In this document: positions 1-10,305 of the stretch, piece by piece | Numbering within the stretch: the stretch's first letter is position 1 | How the letters are laid out: each line of letters begins with the position of its first letter | NCBI RefSeq assembly: GCF_964340395.1 | Contig: NC_135552.1 | Span: forward strand, 18,377,181 to 18,441,180 | Length of the DNA stretch: 64,000 nucleotides | DNA from: Glandiceps talaboti | Taxonomy: Eukaryota > Hemichordata > Enteropneusta > Spengelidae | Reading direction: 5' to 3' | Made by a program: the position numbers and the translations under genes | The notes under the pieces: generated by a model | The model's database searches: none | Told to the model about the DNA's origin: nothing | The model's input: the letters and a program-made list of their open reading frames with translations, nothing else

Positions 1-35
1 CAGTTTCCTTAAAATAAGTTCTGGTATTTTCTCAG

Positions 36-104
36 TACGGAGATATATCAAAATACTCTAATCCACCAAATATTGGATACCTAGGTACCGAATATCATCA
101 CCAG
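36..104 (+). CDS. candidate internal coding exon (69 bp, phase 0-0)
   Basis: A pyrimidine-rich tract ending in CTCAG is followed by 69 bases and then the strong donor CAG|GTGAGT at 105. Only one frame is open: 23 codons reading YGDISKYSNPPNIGYLGTEY and then HHQ. The other two frames hit stops. Length is divisible by three and the exon enters and leaves in phase 0, as for a cassette-type exon. The gene would run on the plus strand and begin before the window. I do not recognise the protein; the segment is polar and rich in Tyr, Asn and Pro, with no membrane segment. No following exon can be assigned with confidence. The donor and frame are seen directly; that it is coding is inference. Confidence 0.45.
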
Positions 105-880
105 GTGAGTTTAATACAAAAATGTTTGTTATGTTAGTTTGTGTTTTGATTTTATCGTACGGTGTATTTTAGCGGTAGTGTTTGGTCACGGTTGTCGACT
201 TACAAGGTCTACAAGGTCGGGGTGCTCAGGTGTAATGGATGCTTAAATGGTATCTAACGGGGTAGAAGTGTGTGAACCTACCGCTCATAAATCAGCTGAA
301 AACATCGTGTAAAACACCCAACTCTATTCCTATCGAACACATTGCCTAGAAATCGTATTCAGGTCTGAAAAAGGGGAAATTATACCCTACATTGGAGATG
401 AAGAATAGAATGCTAAAAACTCGTATCGGGACCATATTGCCTCACCCGTTTCGATACTAGCATTGCCCACACAAATTTCATGGGGCTGACCTAGTGTTTT
501 ACAATGATAGATAGACTTATATAAATTGTGCGGCTTGATGATTGTGACTGACATTTGCTACACTCACTGTAGCGAACATTCCATTGAATACTAAATCTCT
601 TCTATTTCAATCAATCCATCAAACTGCTAAATATAACTTCTTAAACAAGTTCCTTCAGAGTTAATAATATATTGACATTTTGCCATGGCGGATTAGATGC
701 GACTCGGCAAAGACTTGTCCAAAGCTTGGCAATAAAACAATGTAAGCTATGATGATTGATGGGGTGTTTTTAGCTCGGACGTGACTGGACAGTCTGATGC
801 TAGATTGTCACGTGAAAATACCGACTCTCTCAGCGTGAAATGGTACTCGTTCAGCCGTCAACGATATCATGATATCATAG
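105..880. other. non-coding stretch
   Basis: If the exon at 36-104 is real, this is the start of its downstream intron. I see no repeat or open frame of note. A minus-strand acceptor-like pyrimidine tract lies near 366-385, but every frame behind it closes within about 12 codons. Confidence 0.4.
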
Positions 881-1042
881 GCTGACAGTGTTCATGCACC
901 CCGATGTAACACAAAGTCATACGGCGAGCGTGCGTTCTCCAGTCTTATGGAACAGTATACAACGTCACTTGAACTTCGTTCTTCACCAACTGTCGACAAA
1001 TTCAAGGACATCGAGACACATCTGTTTGCAAGAGCTTTCTAA
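881..1042 (+). pseudogene. 3' end of a CR1/L2-like non-LTR retrotransposon ORF2
   Basis: Reading from 881 in one frame gives 53 residues to a TAA at 1040-1042. The core is SYGERAFSSLMEQ, then SSPTVDKFK, then THLFARAF and stop. This matches the well-known C-terminal tail of CR1/L2-type LINE reverse transcriptase proteins, whose usual form is YGDRAF, a W-N-S-L-P block, S-x-TVDKFK and KTHLF-x-x-AF. Here the W-N-S-L-P block is degraded and a TAG closes the frame upstream at 878-880. No reverse transcriptase core remains, so this is a 5'-truncated, dead copy, as is usual for LINEs. The 3' UTR and a (TTGA)n tail follow to about 1155. Family assignment is from memory of the motif; the frame and motif are read directly. 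Confidence 0.7.
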
Positions 1043-1155
1043 CTGTTTACAATGATCTACTATTGTTCATGTTCACCGTCATAGAACCTTACATTACGTG
1101 GTATTGGATTTTGGCGCCATACAGATTCTTTTGATTGACTGATTGATTGATTGAG
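1043..1155 (+). mobile_element. LINE 3' UTR with (TTGA)n tail
   Basis: Directly follows the LINE ORF2 end. It contains TTTTGGCGCCATACAGATTC and ends in a short TTGA/ATTG tetranucleotide run at about 1133-1155. Short tandem tails instead of poly(A) are typical of CR1/L2-clade elements, so this is probably the true 3' terminus of the insertion. Confidence 0.6.
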
Positions 1156-1237
1156 TGTTACCTGACATCAGGATAGCAATACCTTTGGTTGCTTTATTTG
1201 TTCGCTCCTATGTAATAGCCCCTAACATTAAAAAAAG

Positions 1238-1332
1238 GATGAATGGATGGATGGATGGACGGACGGATGGATGGATGGATGGATGGGCGGATGGGTGTGT
1301 GTGGGTGGGTGGGTAGATGGATGGATGGATAT
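1238..1332 (+). repeat. (GGAT)n microsatellite, impure
   Basis: Tetranucleotide array GGAT with GGAC and GGGT variants and a short GTGGGTGG interruption. Open frames on its minus strand (His/Pro/Ser/Ile repeats) are products of the array and not genes. Confidence 0.95.
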
Positions 1333-1485
1333 ATTACTTGGCGGATAAACGTGGATGGACATAGGTAAACATGCATTAGATATACGGGTATACAGATTAA
1401 AAAGAACGGTAGGATGGACAGGCAGGCTTAAGTGAACAGGCCGCTCGGTACATGTACGGATGGGTGAATCGAAACGCATACAGAA

Positions 1486-1557
<72 letters not shown>
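1486..1557 (+). repeat. (GACA)n microsatellite
   Basis: About 18 nearly pure GACA units. The minus-strand frame reads Leu-Ser-Val-Cys repeats and has no coding support. Confidence 0.97.
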
Positions 1558-1560
<3 letters not shown>

Positions 1561-2613
1561 ACATTTGCATATAGATAGGCAAAGTTATAAATGAGAACGA
1601 GTAACCTACATAGATTAGTATAGAAATTGACATTGTAATGTATTCAATGTGTGTATAGCCTAGCCTTAAAGTGATGCCCAAATGATGTAATAGTTACATA
1701 TGATAGATAGATAAATAGTTACTTATTACCAATTGTTACTACATTACTCTATATCCATCACAAGTCCTAATTGGACCCTTGGGATTTCATATATGAATTC
1801 TTGTGTGAATAGCACCTAATCCATGTGTCTAAAATACACGTCAACATTCACATATACCAATGTATTCTATCATGTTTGTTTTGTACGCGCTTTGCAACAA
1901 ACATAGTTTACTTCCAATCTTTGTAACGCTTTAAGGTCGAAGTTTACCGGCTCAGAAATAACGTTGTCGTGCACTCCCATTGATCGATTGTCAATAAATT
2001 TAGAGGCTTTCAGGGAAACGCATTTTTATATAATGTTGTGTAAATAGCCTAAGTGGAATTATAAATTGGTTCATCCACACGTGCCAATGTTTACATTGCT
2101 AATTTATCATAACGTTTACAATGTGTAAATAATGATAAATTGACCAGGTCTCCACGCATTACCCAGGAACATTGCTATGATAGCCTGCTATCAGATGTTG
2201 ATGAATCGTCGTAAGATAGGATCCTTTGAAATCACATCACGCGGTATGCGAGACGTTTGTCTTGTAGTGTGGAATAGGCGATGCTTTAATGAAAAAAAAA
2301 TGAAAAAAAATGCTTTAATGAAAAAGAAAAAGAATATTTATTTTTTAAACCATGTGTTCCAAAACAATTATGTAGTGTATGATTGCTATTTATTTCTTCA
2401 CATGTCATACAGTCGGAACTGTCAAAATGAATGATATCAGGATAAGAACGAAACTGTTTATTGAGATTAATCTCCAACGTCCTGATGAGCCAGTTTATAG
2501 CTTCAATGGATAAGGATCGAGGAGTGTGAATCTGCCTTGAGGCGTATACACTGCTATCTATCAAGGCTGTCAGAGACAACATACCAAATTTGAGGACAGT
2601 GGCATGGATTACA
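1558..2613. other. non-coding stretch
   Basis: AT-rich, with A-rich slippage-prone runs at 2290-2340. I see no gene or mobile element. Confidence 0.5.
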
Positions 2614-2616
2614 TAA

Positions 2617-3288
2617 GGGAGCCTTCAGTAATTACAGAGGGGAGCTGGAGGAATTAGGGGGTCACTTTTGAAAAATTAATCTGTTCTCGGGGAGGACCAA
2701 ATTTTAGAAAATGGGATAAATTAAGGGAGAGTCACATTTTACTTTGGCTCATTATGTCATCCATTTTTGTCTTATTTTTGTGATTTTGGCATTCAGTCGC
2801 GGCCACATCGGTTAGGGTTAGGGTTATGGTTAGGATTTGGGTTAGGTACTGTACTATCAGACAATATCAATCAATCTCTGCTGACAACCATACAGGTGAT
2901 ATGACGAGAGCAGTGGGTCTCACAGGAGTAATCTGAGTAAGATACTCTGGCTTTCAGCTCAGCCAATGAGACTCAAACACTGGTATTGAATTGATTAATG
3001 CAGTGCCACACAAATTCACTATTGATGTTGTAGTTGTTTACAACGTGGTCACTGGTGGCAGCGGTGGGATTAAGTCTTTTAAACCATTGATTCTGGGATT
3101 AGTGTTCTTTTTCATGTCTAAACAGTATTGAAACCACATTAAAACTATTTTAGAAGGGGTGTCATGTTTTAGAGAAAGGAATTTGAGGGAGGGTCAATTT
3201 TTAACATGACGAAGTCTTGGGAAGGTCCAATTTTATGCAACAGCCCGGGCCTGGTTTCATCCGCCCCCTGTAATTACTGAAGGCTCCC
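2617..3288. mobile_element. non-autonomous DNA transposon (MITE), PIF/Harbinger-like
   Basis: The two ends are inverted copies: GGGAGCCTTCAGTAATTACA at 2617-2636 and its exact reverse complement ending at 3288. Both are flanked by TAA (2614-2616 and 3289-3291). A three-base TAA/TTA duplication with GGG-starting ends fits the PIF/Harbinger superfamily. The 672-bp interior has no open frame of note, so it depends on a transposase elsewhere. G-rich subterminal segments recur inside both ends (GGGAGAGTCA near 2725 and GGGAGGGTCA near 3188). Superfamily is inferred from target duplication and ends. Confidence 0.75.
2810..2847 (+). repeat. degenerate TTAGGG telomere-type repeats
   Basis: Five or six imperfect TTAGGG-like units inside the MITE. 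Two are canonical and the others are changed (TTATGG, TTAGGATT). They may be part of the MITE consensus and need not mark a telomere insertion. Confidence 0.8.
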
Positions 3289-3328
3289 TAAAGCTATGAA
3301 TTACATGAGTTACTGTTATTTGATTATC

Positions 3329-4129
3329 ATAGTTCTATACAGCCTGGTGGTTGCCATAGTTCTATACAGCCTGGTGGTTGCCATAGTTCTATACAACCTG
3401 GTGGTTGTCATAGTTCTATACAACCTGGTAGTTTCCATAGTTCTATACAGCCTGGTGGTTGTCATAGTTCTATACAGCCTGGTGGTTGCCATAGTTCTAT
3501 ACAGCCTGGTGGTTGGAATAGTTCTTTCAGCCAAGTGGTTACCATAGTTCTATACAGCCTGGTGGTTGTCATAGTTCTATACAGCCTGGTGGTTGTCATA
3601 GTTCTTTCAGCCTGGTGGTTGTCATGGTTCTATACAGCCTGGTGGTTGCCATATAGTTCTATACAGCCTGGTGGTTGGCATAGTTCTTTCAGCCAAGTGG
3701 TTGCCATAGTTCTATACAGCCTGGTGGTTGTCATAGTTCTATACAGCCTGGTGGTTGTCATAGTTCTTTCAGCCTAGTGGTTGCCATAGTTCTATACAGC
3801 CTGGTGGTTGCCATATAGTTCTATACAACCTGGTAGTTTCCATAGTTCTATACAGCCTGGTGGTTGTCATAGTTCTATACAGCCTGGTGGTTGCCATAGT
3901 TCTATACAGCCTGGTGGTTGCCATAGTTCTATACAGCCTGGTGGTTGCCATAGTTCTATACAGCCTGGTGGTTGTCATAGTTCTATACAGCCTGGCTGTT
4001 GTCATAATTCTATGCAGCTTGGTGGTTGTGGAAGTTCGATGCAACCTGGTGGTTTTCATAGTTCTATGCAGCCTGGTTATAGTGGTAGTACTATGTAGCG
4101 TGGTTGCTATGATAGTTCTATGCAGCCTA
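3329..4129 (+). repeat. 27-bp minisatellite, about 30 copies
   Basis: The unit is CATAGTTCTATACAGCCTGG followed by TGGTTGC, 27 bp long. Variants replace CTATACAGCC with CTTTCAGCC and insert AT in a few units. The last four or five units (from about 4000) are the most diverged. Because 27 is divisible by three and the unit lacks stops in several frames, open frames appear on both strands (for example SIQPGGCH on plus and TTRLYRTMA on minus). Open frames in several registers argue that none is selected as protein. Confidence 0.97.
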
Positions 4130-4866
4130 ATATGGATGGAATATAATTTTTTGTTCCCTGGATTTGAGAATTCCGAGTGCAATCAACTTAATGTAATTAA
4201 CAATGTCTGATCGAAAGGAAAGTGCTGAGCAAACCATCGCTTAATATTGTACCAGATTTGGAGAAGTATATGCTCTCGGATTCATGGGGCAAGTAGTCGA
4301 CATTTAGGGTAATCACGTTATTATAAGTAACCTTCCATGCTACACGTAAGGTAATCATAAAAAGGATGGGATTACTGCATCCATCACGCTGATTGGGTAC
4401 CTAGATAATTTAGGTTGTAGGAACTCTAAAGCATAGTAGCCAGGGTTAATTTTTGAGAATTCAATAACAGTATGCATACTCTCTCAACACTCACTGCATA
4501 TCTACTACACAGGGCACTTACATAGCTGTTAGATAATTTTAATAAAATTCTATTTATATAATGTGATGAACTTTACGATAAGACTTCATCTTAGTACTTC
4601 ATTTCAGCCATCGATAATAATAGTATTGCATTCTGTGCCATAATTCTGTCCGTTTTGATCAAAATGATATAGTTTTAGTTTGTCTATAGAATTAACGAAC
4701 ATTAGATATCGAAACCAAGTCACTGAGTAAAGTTCATTGAAAGGACGAGTTTCCCTACGGATGCAAAAATGCACATGTAGGGGTATGATTAGACATCGTG
4801 ATTGATAACTTCTTTTAATAAGTTTAGAATAAAGAAAACTGCAGACGATGATATCAAAGACAGCAT
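4130..4866. other. non-coding stretch
   Basis: AT-rich sequence between two tandem arrays. I see no gene or mobile element. Confidence 0.5.
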
Positions 4867-5050
4867 ATACATACATACATACACACATACACACATACAT
4901 ACATACATACATACATACATACACACATACACACATACACACATACACACATACACACATACACACATACACACATACATACATACATACATACATACAT
5001 ACATACATACATACATACATACATACATACATACATACATACATACATAC
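4867..5050 (+). repeat. (ATAC)n / (ACAC)n compound microsatellite
   Basis: Alternating CATA and CACA blocks that become pure ACAT units after about 4970. Repetitive frames on both strands (Tyr-Ile-His-Thr and Met-Tyr-Val-Cys) are artefacts. Confidence 0.97.
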
Positions 5051-5644
5051 TCTACATATTATATTATGAATAACCTTGGGCATGACGAGGCTGTGTAGTG
5101 TTGCATGCTCGAGCTCCTTTTTGACAACCCTGGGAAATGAGTACTGGCGGCTATTTGATTATGTACCTTGTAGTCCGTAGGATCCAACCATACTGCCAAT
5201 CACATCCACATTACGACTTAATGCTCCATACATAGACATGATACGTGGGGATTCGAATAGACCCAGTTCTCGAATAGACACTTTTCTTATGAGCGATTAG
5301 CTAAAAAATGTTTGACGAAAAATTCAAATAAAGCAGAAAGGTTTTCAGGTGACTTCGTGACCCATTGATATGTATATACACAGGACGTCGGTTCATTTCC
5401 TTATCTGTATATCGGATTAGTTAGAATCCGTTGATAGTATACTTAAAAGCTTGGAAGTCTCACAATTAGGTAAATGTGTTTGGAAACAAGAAAGTAAATA
5501 TAGTGTCATACTGTTACTGTCAATAGCATTTTTTCACTGTTGAAGCATTTATATTTGCTACTACTGAGTGTTCCTTCCATTAGTAGTATGTGCCAGGGAT
5601 TATTTTTTATATACTTACAGTTTAGGTATTTCCTACATATCATA
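5051..5644. other. non-coding stretch
   Basis: No gene seen. GATTCGAATAGACC near 5250 and TCTCGAATAGACAC near 5272 are a short near-duplicate, the first resembling a tRNA T-loop by chance. Confidence 0.4.
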
Positions 5645-6018
5645 CAGGAGAAATTGAGTTGCCTTGGTGTTTCACTCCTGGGACATGAAGATATAGACCT
5701 CAGTCCATAGAGATTCTCTATAGTGGTCTGAGTATAGACTAACAATAACAGAATATCTAATACACAAACTGAAAAGCATTGTTTACAGTGTAGTAGAAAC
5801 AGGCTTCTGCTGAAACATCTAGGGCTTGATGATTTTAATGGCTTCAGTTGTTTACTTTCCTACTGATAATCAGCATGGTAACTTGTCTGCTCGAGTCTAC
5901 ATCCCACTGTGCACAGCACCTATATCAAATTGTTTCTTTTGTATTTGAAGTCGTCTTTCTGTGTGTAAACAACATCCTATCTCATAAGTCAAACACCAAG
6001 GCAACTTCATTTCTCCTG
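5645..6018. mobile_element. TA-flanked MITE with about 28-bp inverted ends
   Basis: The left end CAGGAGAAATTGAGTTGCCT (5645-5664, continuing to 5672) matches the reverse complement of the right end (5991-6018) at about 26 of 28 positions. TA lies on both sides (5643-5644 and 6019-6020), as for Tc1/mariner-type insertions. The interior shows no further inverted similarity and no open frame of note. Confidence 0.65.
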
Positions 6019-6730
6019 TAACAAATCTACTATAAGAATTTGTTGCGTTAGCTAGCTGTTCGTACAGTCACAGGTAAAAAGGGATTACCTTGGATGTTTA
6101 TGACAATTGTATCTGTTTTCAGTTCCAATTCAGGAAATTAACCCCTGCAATTTTTTTCCTCTGCAATAACATGTCAGTTTATGACTTCAACACAATTTTT
6201 CTTGGCGGTTTACAGCGCTAGTGGTTATACGTTTATCTTTGAGACGCATACCACTATGAGTACCGGTAGCGCTGTATACAGGCGGCCGTGTATGAGAGTA
6301 ACGGCGTACCATTAGTGCCATTAACAGGATAAACCTTCCTATATTCCTTATGGGATTTTTGCCCCGTATTGTCCTTGAATTTCCCCTCATACGATTCACT
6401 GAGCAGGTGACGGTCTTCTTGTATGGTCAAAATAATGACAAAGGCTTGCTCAGAATTTCGGTTCTCCTTTTTTCTTTGAACTAAAGTAAAAAGAGAAGTT
6501 ACCCCATCTACGGTCTATGGTCGCTCAAGAACTCCACATGAGGGCATCACTACGAAGGGTTTTCCGGCTTCAGGCTCCATATTTAGGAATATCATATCGA
6601 CTCTATCGTAACTATAGTTGATATACTTTTTTGGTAGTAAGAATTTAAAATCACTGTTGTTACAATTCTGATTTTGCGTAAGTAGAGTTAAATTGAAAGA
6701 TCAAATTCACGCTTTATGCTCGATCTTTAA
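6019..6730. other. non-coding stretch
   Basis: An acceptor-like TCTGTTTTCAG ends at 6122 and is followed by 32 open codons, but no good donor is visible, so I do not call an exon. Confidence 0.35.
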
Positions 6731-7116
6731 AGTGGCCGTATTGCTGAGAAATGGTTACTAATTATTTTGGAGTTTTAGTTAATAAAAGAACTTTGACATG
6801 TTCTTCTACTTAAAAAGATGATGTGACCCAACACAGTCAAAGTCCATATTTTTTACTCAATAAATTTCGAAGAAAATCTTGTGTAAAATGTTTGTTATTG
6901 TACGTACAGGAATTGATTTGTAAACAAACCTTTTACACTTTTATACAGTTTTTGCATAAACTTTCCATCCAAAGGAGGAGGGTGTATGGATTTTGCAAGC
7001 ATCGGACTTTGTTTATGCCTTTATCTATATTTTTTCAATGAGGAAAACATAGTAAAGACAAAATTGTTTTAACCATTATAAATTTCAAATAAATACCATG
7101 TCTCCACATGGCCACT
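6731..7116. mobile_element. TTAA-flanked foldback element, diverged copy
   Basis: Starts with AGTGGCC after TTAA (6727-6730) and ends with GGCCACT before TTCA (7117-7120), a one-base change from TTAA. Both arms share many blocks with the element at 27070-27415, including the central TTTGTTATTGTACGTAC (about 6891-6907), so the two are the same family. This copy is more diverged: the right arm is about 40 bases longer than the left, and the arms no longer match closely. The open frame crossing it is incidental. Confidence 0.7.
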
Positions 7117-7455
7117 TTCATATAGTATTTAATTCTAAACTCATTTCAGAAGGCTGAGTGCACTTCCCTACAAAACGCCTGTGCTTTTCTTGCACGGTGG
7201 TACACATAATATTGATTAGATTTAGTGTCACCAGAGGGTGAATTCCCGTTGAGCTGACTTAGGGTTATTGCATTAAGGTGTGCTATTTATCTCTCTTCTG
7301 TTATTACAGCCAAGAGAATGTAATGGCTTGTCGACGTAAAGTGGTTACTTAAAATTCAAATCGCTCCACTGGAGCTTCAATCATTGGGAACGTGAGATCC
7401 CCGGGTGCAATCTTCGCAGCTCCCTGCCTTTATAAAGTTACTGTCGTTATTTTCT
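7117..7455. other. non-coding stretch with a good acceptor
   Basis: A strong acceptor-like tract, TCTTCTGTTATTACAG, ends near 7310. All frames behind it close within 13 codons and no good donor follows. It might be an untranslated or terminal exon, but I see nothing to support that further. Confidence 0.3.
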
Positions 7456-7531
7456 GTCTTGTCTTGTCTTGTCTTGTCTTGTCTTGTCTTGTCTTGTCTT
7501 GTCTTGTCTTGTCTTGTCTTGTCTTGTCTTG

Positions 7532-7583
<52 letters not shown>

Positions 7584-7637
7584 GTCTGTCTATCAGTCTG
7601 TCTGTCAGTCCGTCCGTCCTTCCGCGTCCGTCCGTCC

Positions 7638-7682
<45 letters not shown>

Positions 7683-7683
7683 C
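7456..7683 (+). repeat. (GTCTT)16 pentanucleotide changing into (GTCT)n
   Basis: Sixteen pure GTCTT units at 7456-7535 change abruptly to GTCT units, which run to about 7683 with a degenerate stretch of CAGT, CCGT and CCTT variants near 7590-7640. Open frames in all registers come from the array. Confidence 0.97.
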
Positions 7684-9084
7684 CCTGTCCGTCCGTCGCC
7701 ATGACTACCTGCCCTGCCTTCCATCACACCCATCTAGTAAAAAACTAAACGTTAAATAACAATATGACTAGTTTTGAAAAGGGATAATAAAATGTGATGA
7801 CAGCTGATAAATGTAGCCATGGCATGAACACATGCTAGGCTTGAAGAAATGCAGAATATACGTGACAATGATTCGTTTCAGAATGATACGTTGTAATTAC
7901 ATTGTAAGCGTCAAGGGACCAACGATGTTCGTTTTAAAACCGTCGTTGTATGAGATGTATTATCATTAAACCACAGACTTGATACAGAGAGGGGTTTTAT
8001 CAGCACAGTTGGTTGAATTAGGTCATTTTCTGATAAATCCTTTGATTTGAGATGATTCTAAAAAAAAATCTTGTTGACTCCCTGGCTATTTACTACAGTT
8101 GACGTGATCTTGGATAATGATAAGACTGCTGTGTATGGATGTTATTACCAAGAACAAACCTTTACTATATAGGGTCGAATGAACTCTATTAATCGAAGTC
8201 ATGCCTGCATTTCTACGGTTTCTTGTCTACGTGCTATCCACAAACTCTTTGGCCTAGAAAATCTCTAAGATTTATGGCTAGCCTGAACAAACTTGCAACT
8301 AGAGGGACCCCTTGCTGTTGATAGCATTTGATTAAAATCCCTCCATACTGTGTTTTATGTACCAAGTGTGAGTCATTTGAAATGTCTATATCATATGTAA
8401 TCATAAGTTAATCATTTTAATTTCATCGCACTGGGTCTCCATCGTCCCTACTCAAATATAACGGCCCTAGGAGTAACATCATCTTCTCTACGTTCAACTA
8501 GCAACTAATTCTAGAAGGACAGAGTCGACCCGATGGCCAAACATACATAGACATTGAAAAATAGATTCTAATGATTATCAGATACTAAATATCCCACGAC
8601 ATAGTATTAATCTTTGTATTATGGCATCCATTTCTAAGCATCAGGCTGTTTGAGTCCACGAATCACAGAATCCTGTTATTTTAGGGATAACTTTAGGGAA
8701 ATATTTATACGTATATAAATACGTTTTCTTCTGACTAAAATCATCAAATCTCTTCCGTTGTTATTGGAAACAATACTTGAATAACAAGACGGTGTTCTCC
8801 CGGTTTTTTTTTCATACGAGCGTCTCAGGACAGTGATCAATTCTGTGGTGTTTACTTCAGACTAAGACCAGGAGGAAAGAACTCCCCCCCCCCCCTTTGA
8901 TAGGTTCTCATGACATTGATGGACTACACGTAGTAGATATGACGACTTCCAGACAATACTCTAAAAACAATTGTTTGGTTCCGGTTATCCGACCCCACCT
9001 AGTTTTTTCACTGCCGAACTTCAACATTTATTTTTACGTATTCGAGAGAAAAAATAATAAAATCACAAAAATTGTGTGAAGTTT
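7684..9084. other. non-coding stretch
   Basis: AT-rich sequence. It contains a pure C12 tract at 8884-8895 and a short palindromic ATTTATACGTATATAAAT near 8702. No gene or transposon recognised. Confidence 0.5.
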
Positions 9085-9246
9085 CACAAGCGGAAATTGA
9101 CATCAATTTAAAAAGACATTATAAAACTGTTCTTCCAATCTGTAAGAAACTAATAACACAGAGACCACAAGCGGAAATTGACATTAATTTAAAATAACAA
9201 TATAAAACTGTTCTTCCAATCTGTAATAAGAAATTAATAACACAGA
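9085..9246 (+). repeat. two-copy tandem duplication, 81-bp period
   Basis: CACAAGCGGAAATTGACAT starts at 9085 and again at 9166. The copies match closely through the segment ending in ACACAGAGACC, with a few substitutions and a small insertion in the second. Confidence 0.9.
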
Positions 9247-9250
9247 GACC

Positions 9251-9360
9251 ATATGGAAAACAACGGAAAACATAACTACCTGAACTAGACACTCACATAT
9301 GAAAAAATATGGAAAACAACGAAAAACATAACTACCTGAACTAGACTCACATATGAAAAA
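9251..9360 (+). repeat. two-copy tandem duplication, 56-bp period
   Basis: ATATGGAAAACAACG starts at 9251 and again at 9307. The copies differ by a two-base deletion (GACACTCAC versus GACTCAC) and one substitution. It directly follows the 81-bp duplication, so this spot has duplicated twice. Confidence 0.9.
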
Positions 9361-10149
9361 ATATATAGAAAAAATAAAATGAAAATTGAGCGTAATCGAA
9401 ACCACACAATTTTTTTGCTAGGCCTTGTGATATCGAGTGTTTGAATATGACATGACGGCCACCGTTACCTTGTTCAGAGAGAAGACTAATTGATCGTCTA
9501 TTAGACTGTAACTTTATGAAAGTACTTTCAATATATAAACTAAATAATAAATCTATATGTACACGGTTGATTGTGAATATAAAACACATTTTGATAAATC
9601 GCTGTTTACGCTTTGAATATAAACCATGCTTTATACGTAGTTTCATGTTAAGACGTGCGCATCGACTTCATGTGGATTGACCTCATAAACTATGGACTGT
9701 AGTATAAACTTACCCATGGATACGTAGATTTAATTTGATTTCCTAGTACAAATAATTTACAAAAACAGTCTTATTTTAACTGCCCTGTAATACGTTTATT
9801 AAAGTAAGTTGATAATTGAATGAAATTAAAAAATGATGAGAACAGGAAATACCTCGTGGCTGTAGAAAAAAATCGTAATTTTCGAATGGAAATCAATAAT
9901 CTTTTTTGAATATCTAATTAATATCATTTATTTTTTACAGACTTGTGGACTGCATTAATTAACATGAACGACTGATAACTCTGACAAGGTCAGCGAATGA
10001 CCTCTGAACTTATAACCTGTTAGTTTTGTTGACTTCGACAAATAGCAGACCACGTGACCGATTTGCAATTTAAAAAATCACCACAAACAAAGGAAAACAC
10101 AATCAAACACAACAAACAACAAATCAAAGCACTAAATGTATACTTAAAC

Positions 10150-10150
<1 letters not shown>
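9361..10150. other. non-coding stretch
   Basis: AT-rich sequence with no recognisable gene. A minus-strand donor-like CCATGG|GTAAGT at about 9709 lacks a convincing long exon behind it. Confidence 0.4.
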
Positions 10151-10184
<34 letters not shown>

Positions 10185-10246
10185 TTACCGCAACGCAACA
10201 TGTATACTCAACACACACACACACACACATATATACATATATACAT

Positions 10247-10297
<51 letters not shown>

Positions 10298-10305
10298 AAC
10301 AAACA
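10151..10305 (+). repeat. compound (GACA)n-(AC)n-(ATAC)n-(ACAG)n-(ACAA)n microsatellite
   Basis: GACA units at 10151-10184, an AC/ATAC block at about 10210-10248, then ACAG units to about 10292 that pass into ACAA. The two GACA-type blocks flank a short unique segment. Confidence 0.95.

Noticed and set aside
3296-4210. Several long open frames on both strands in the 27-bp repeat
   Set aside because: All come from a stop-free unit whose length is divisible by three; frames in several registers cannot all be genes and none is preferred.
5245-5290. TTCGAATCCC-like T-loop on the minus strand
   Set aside because: No cloverleaf can be drawn; it is a short near-duplicate containing GAATAGAC.
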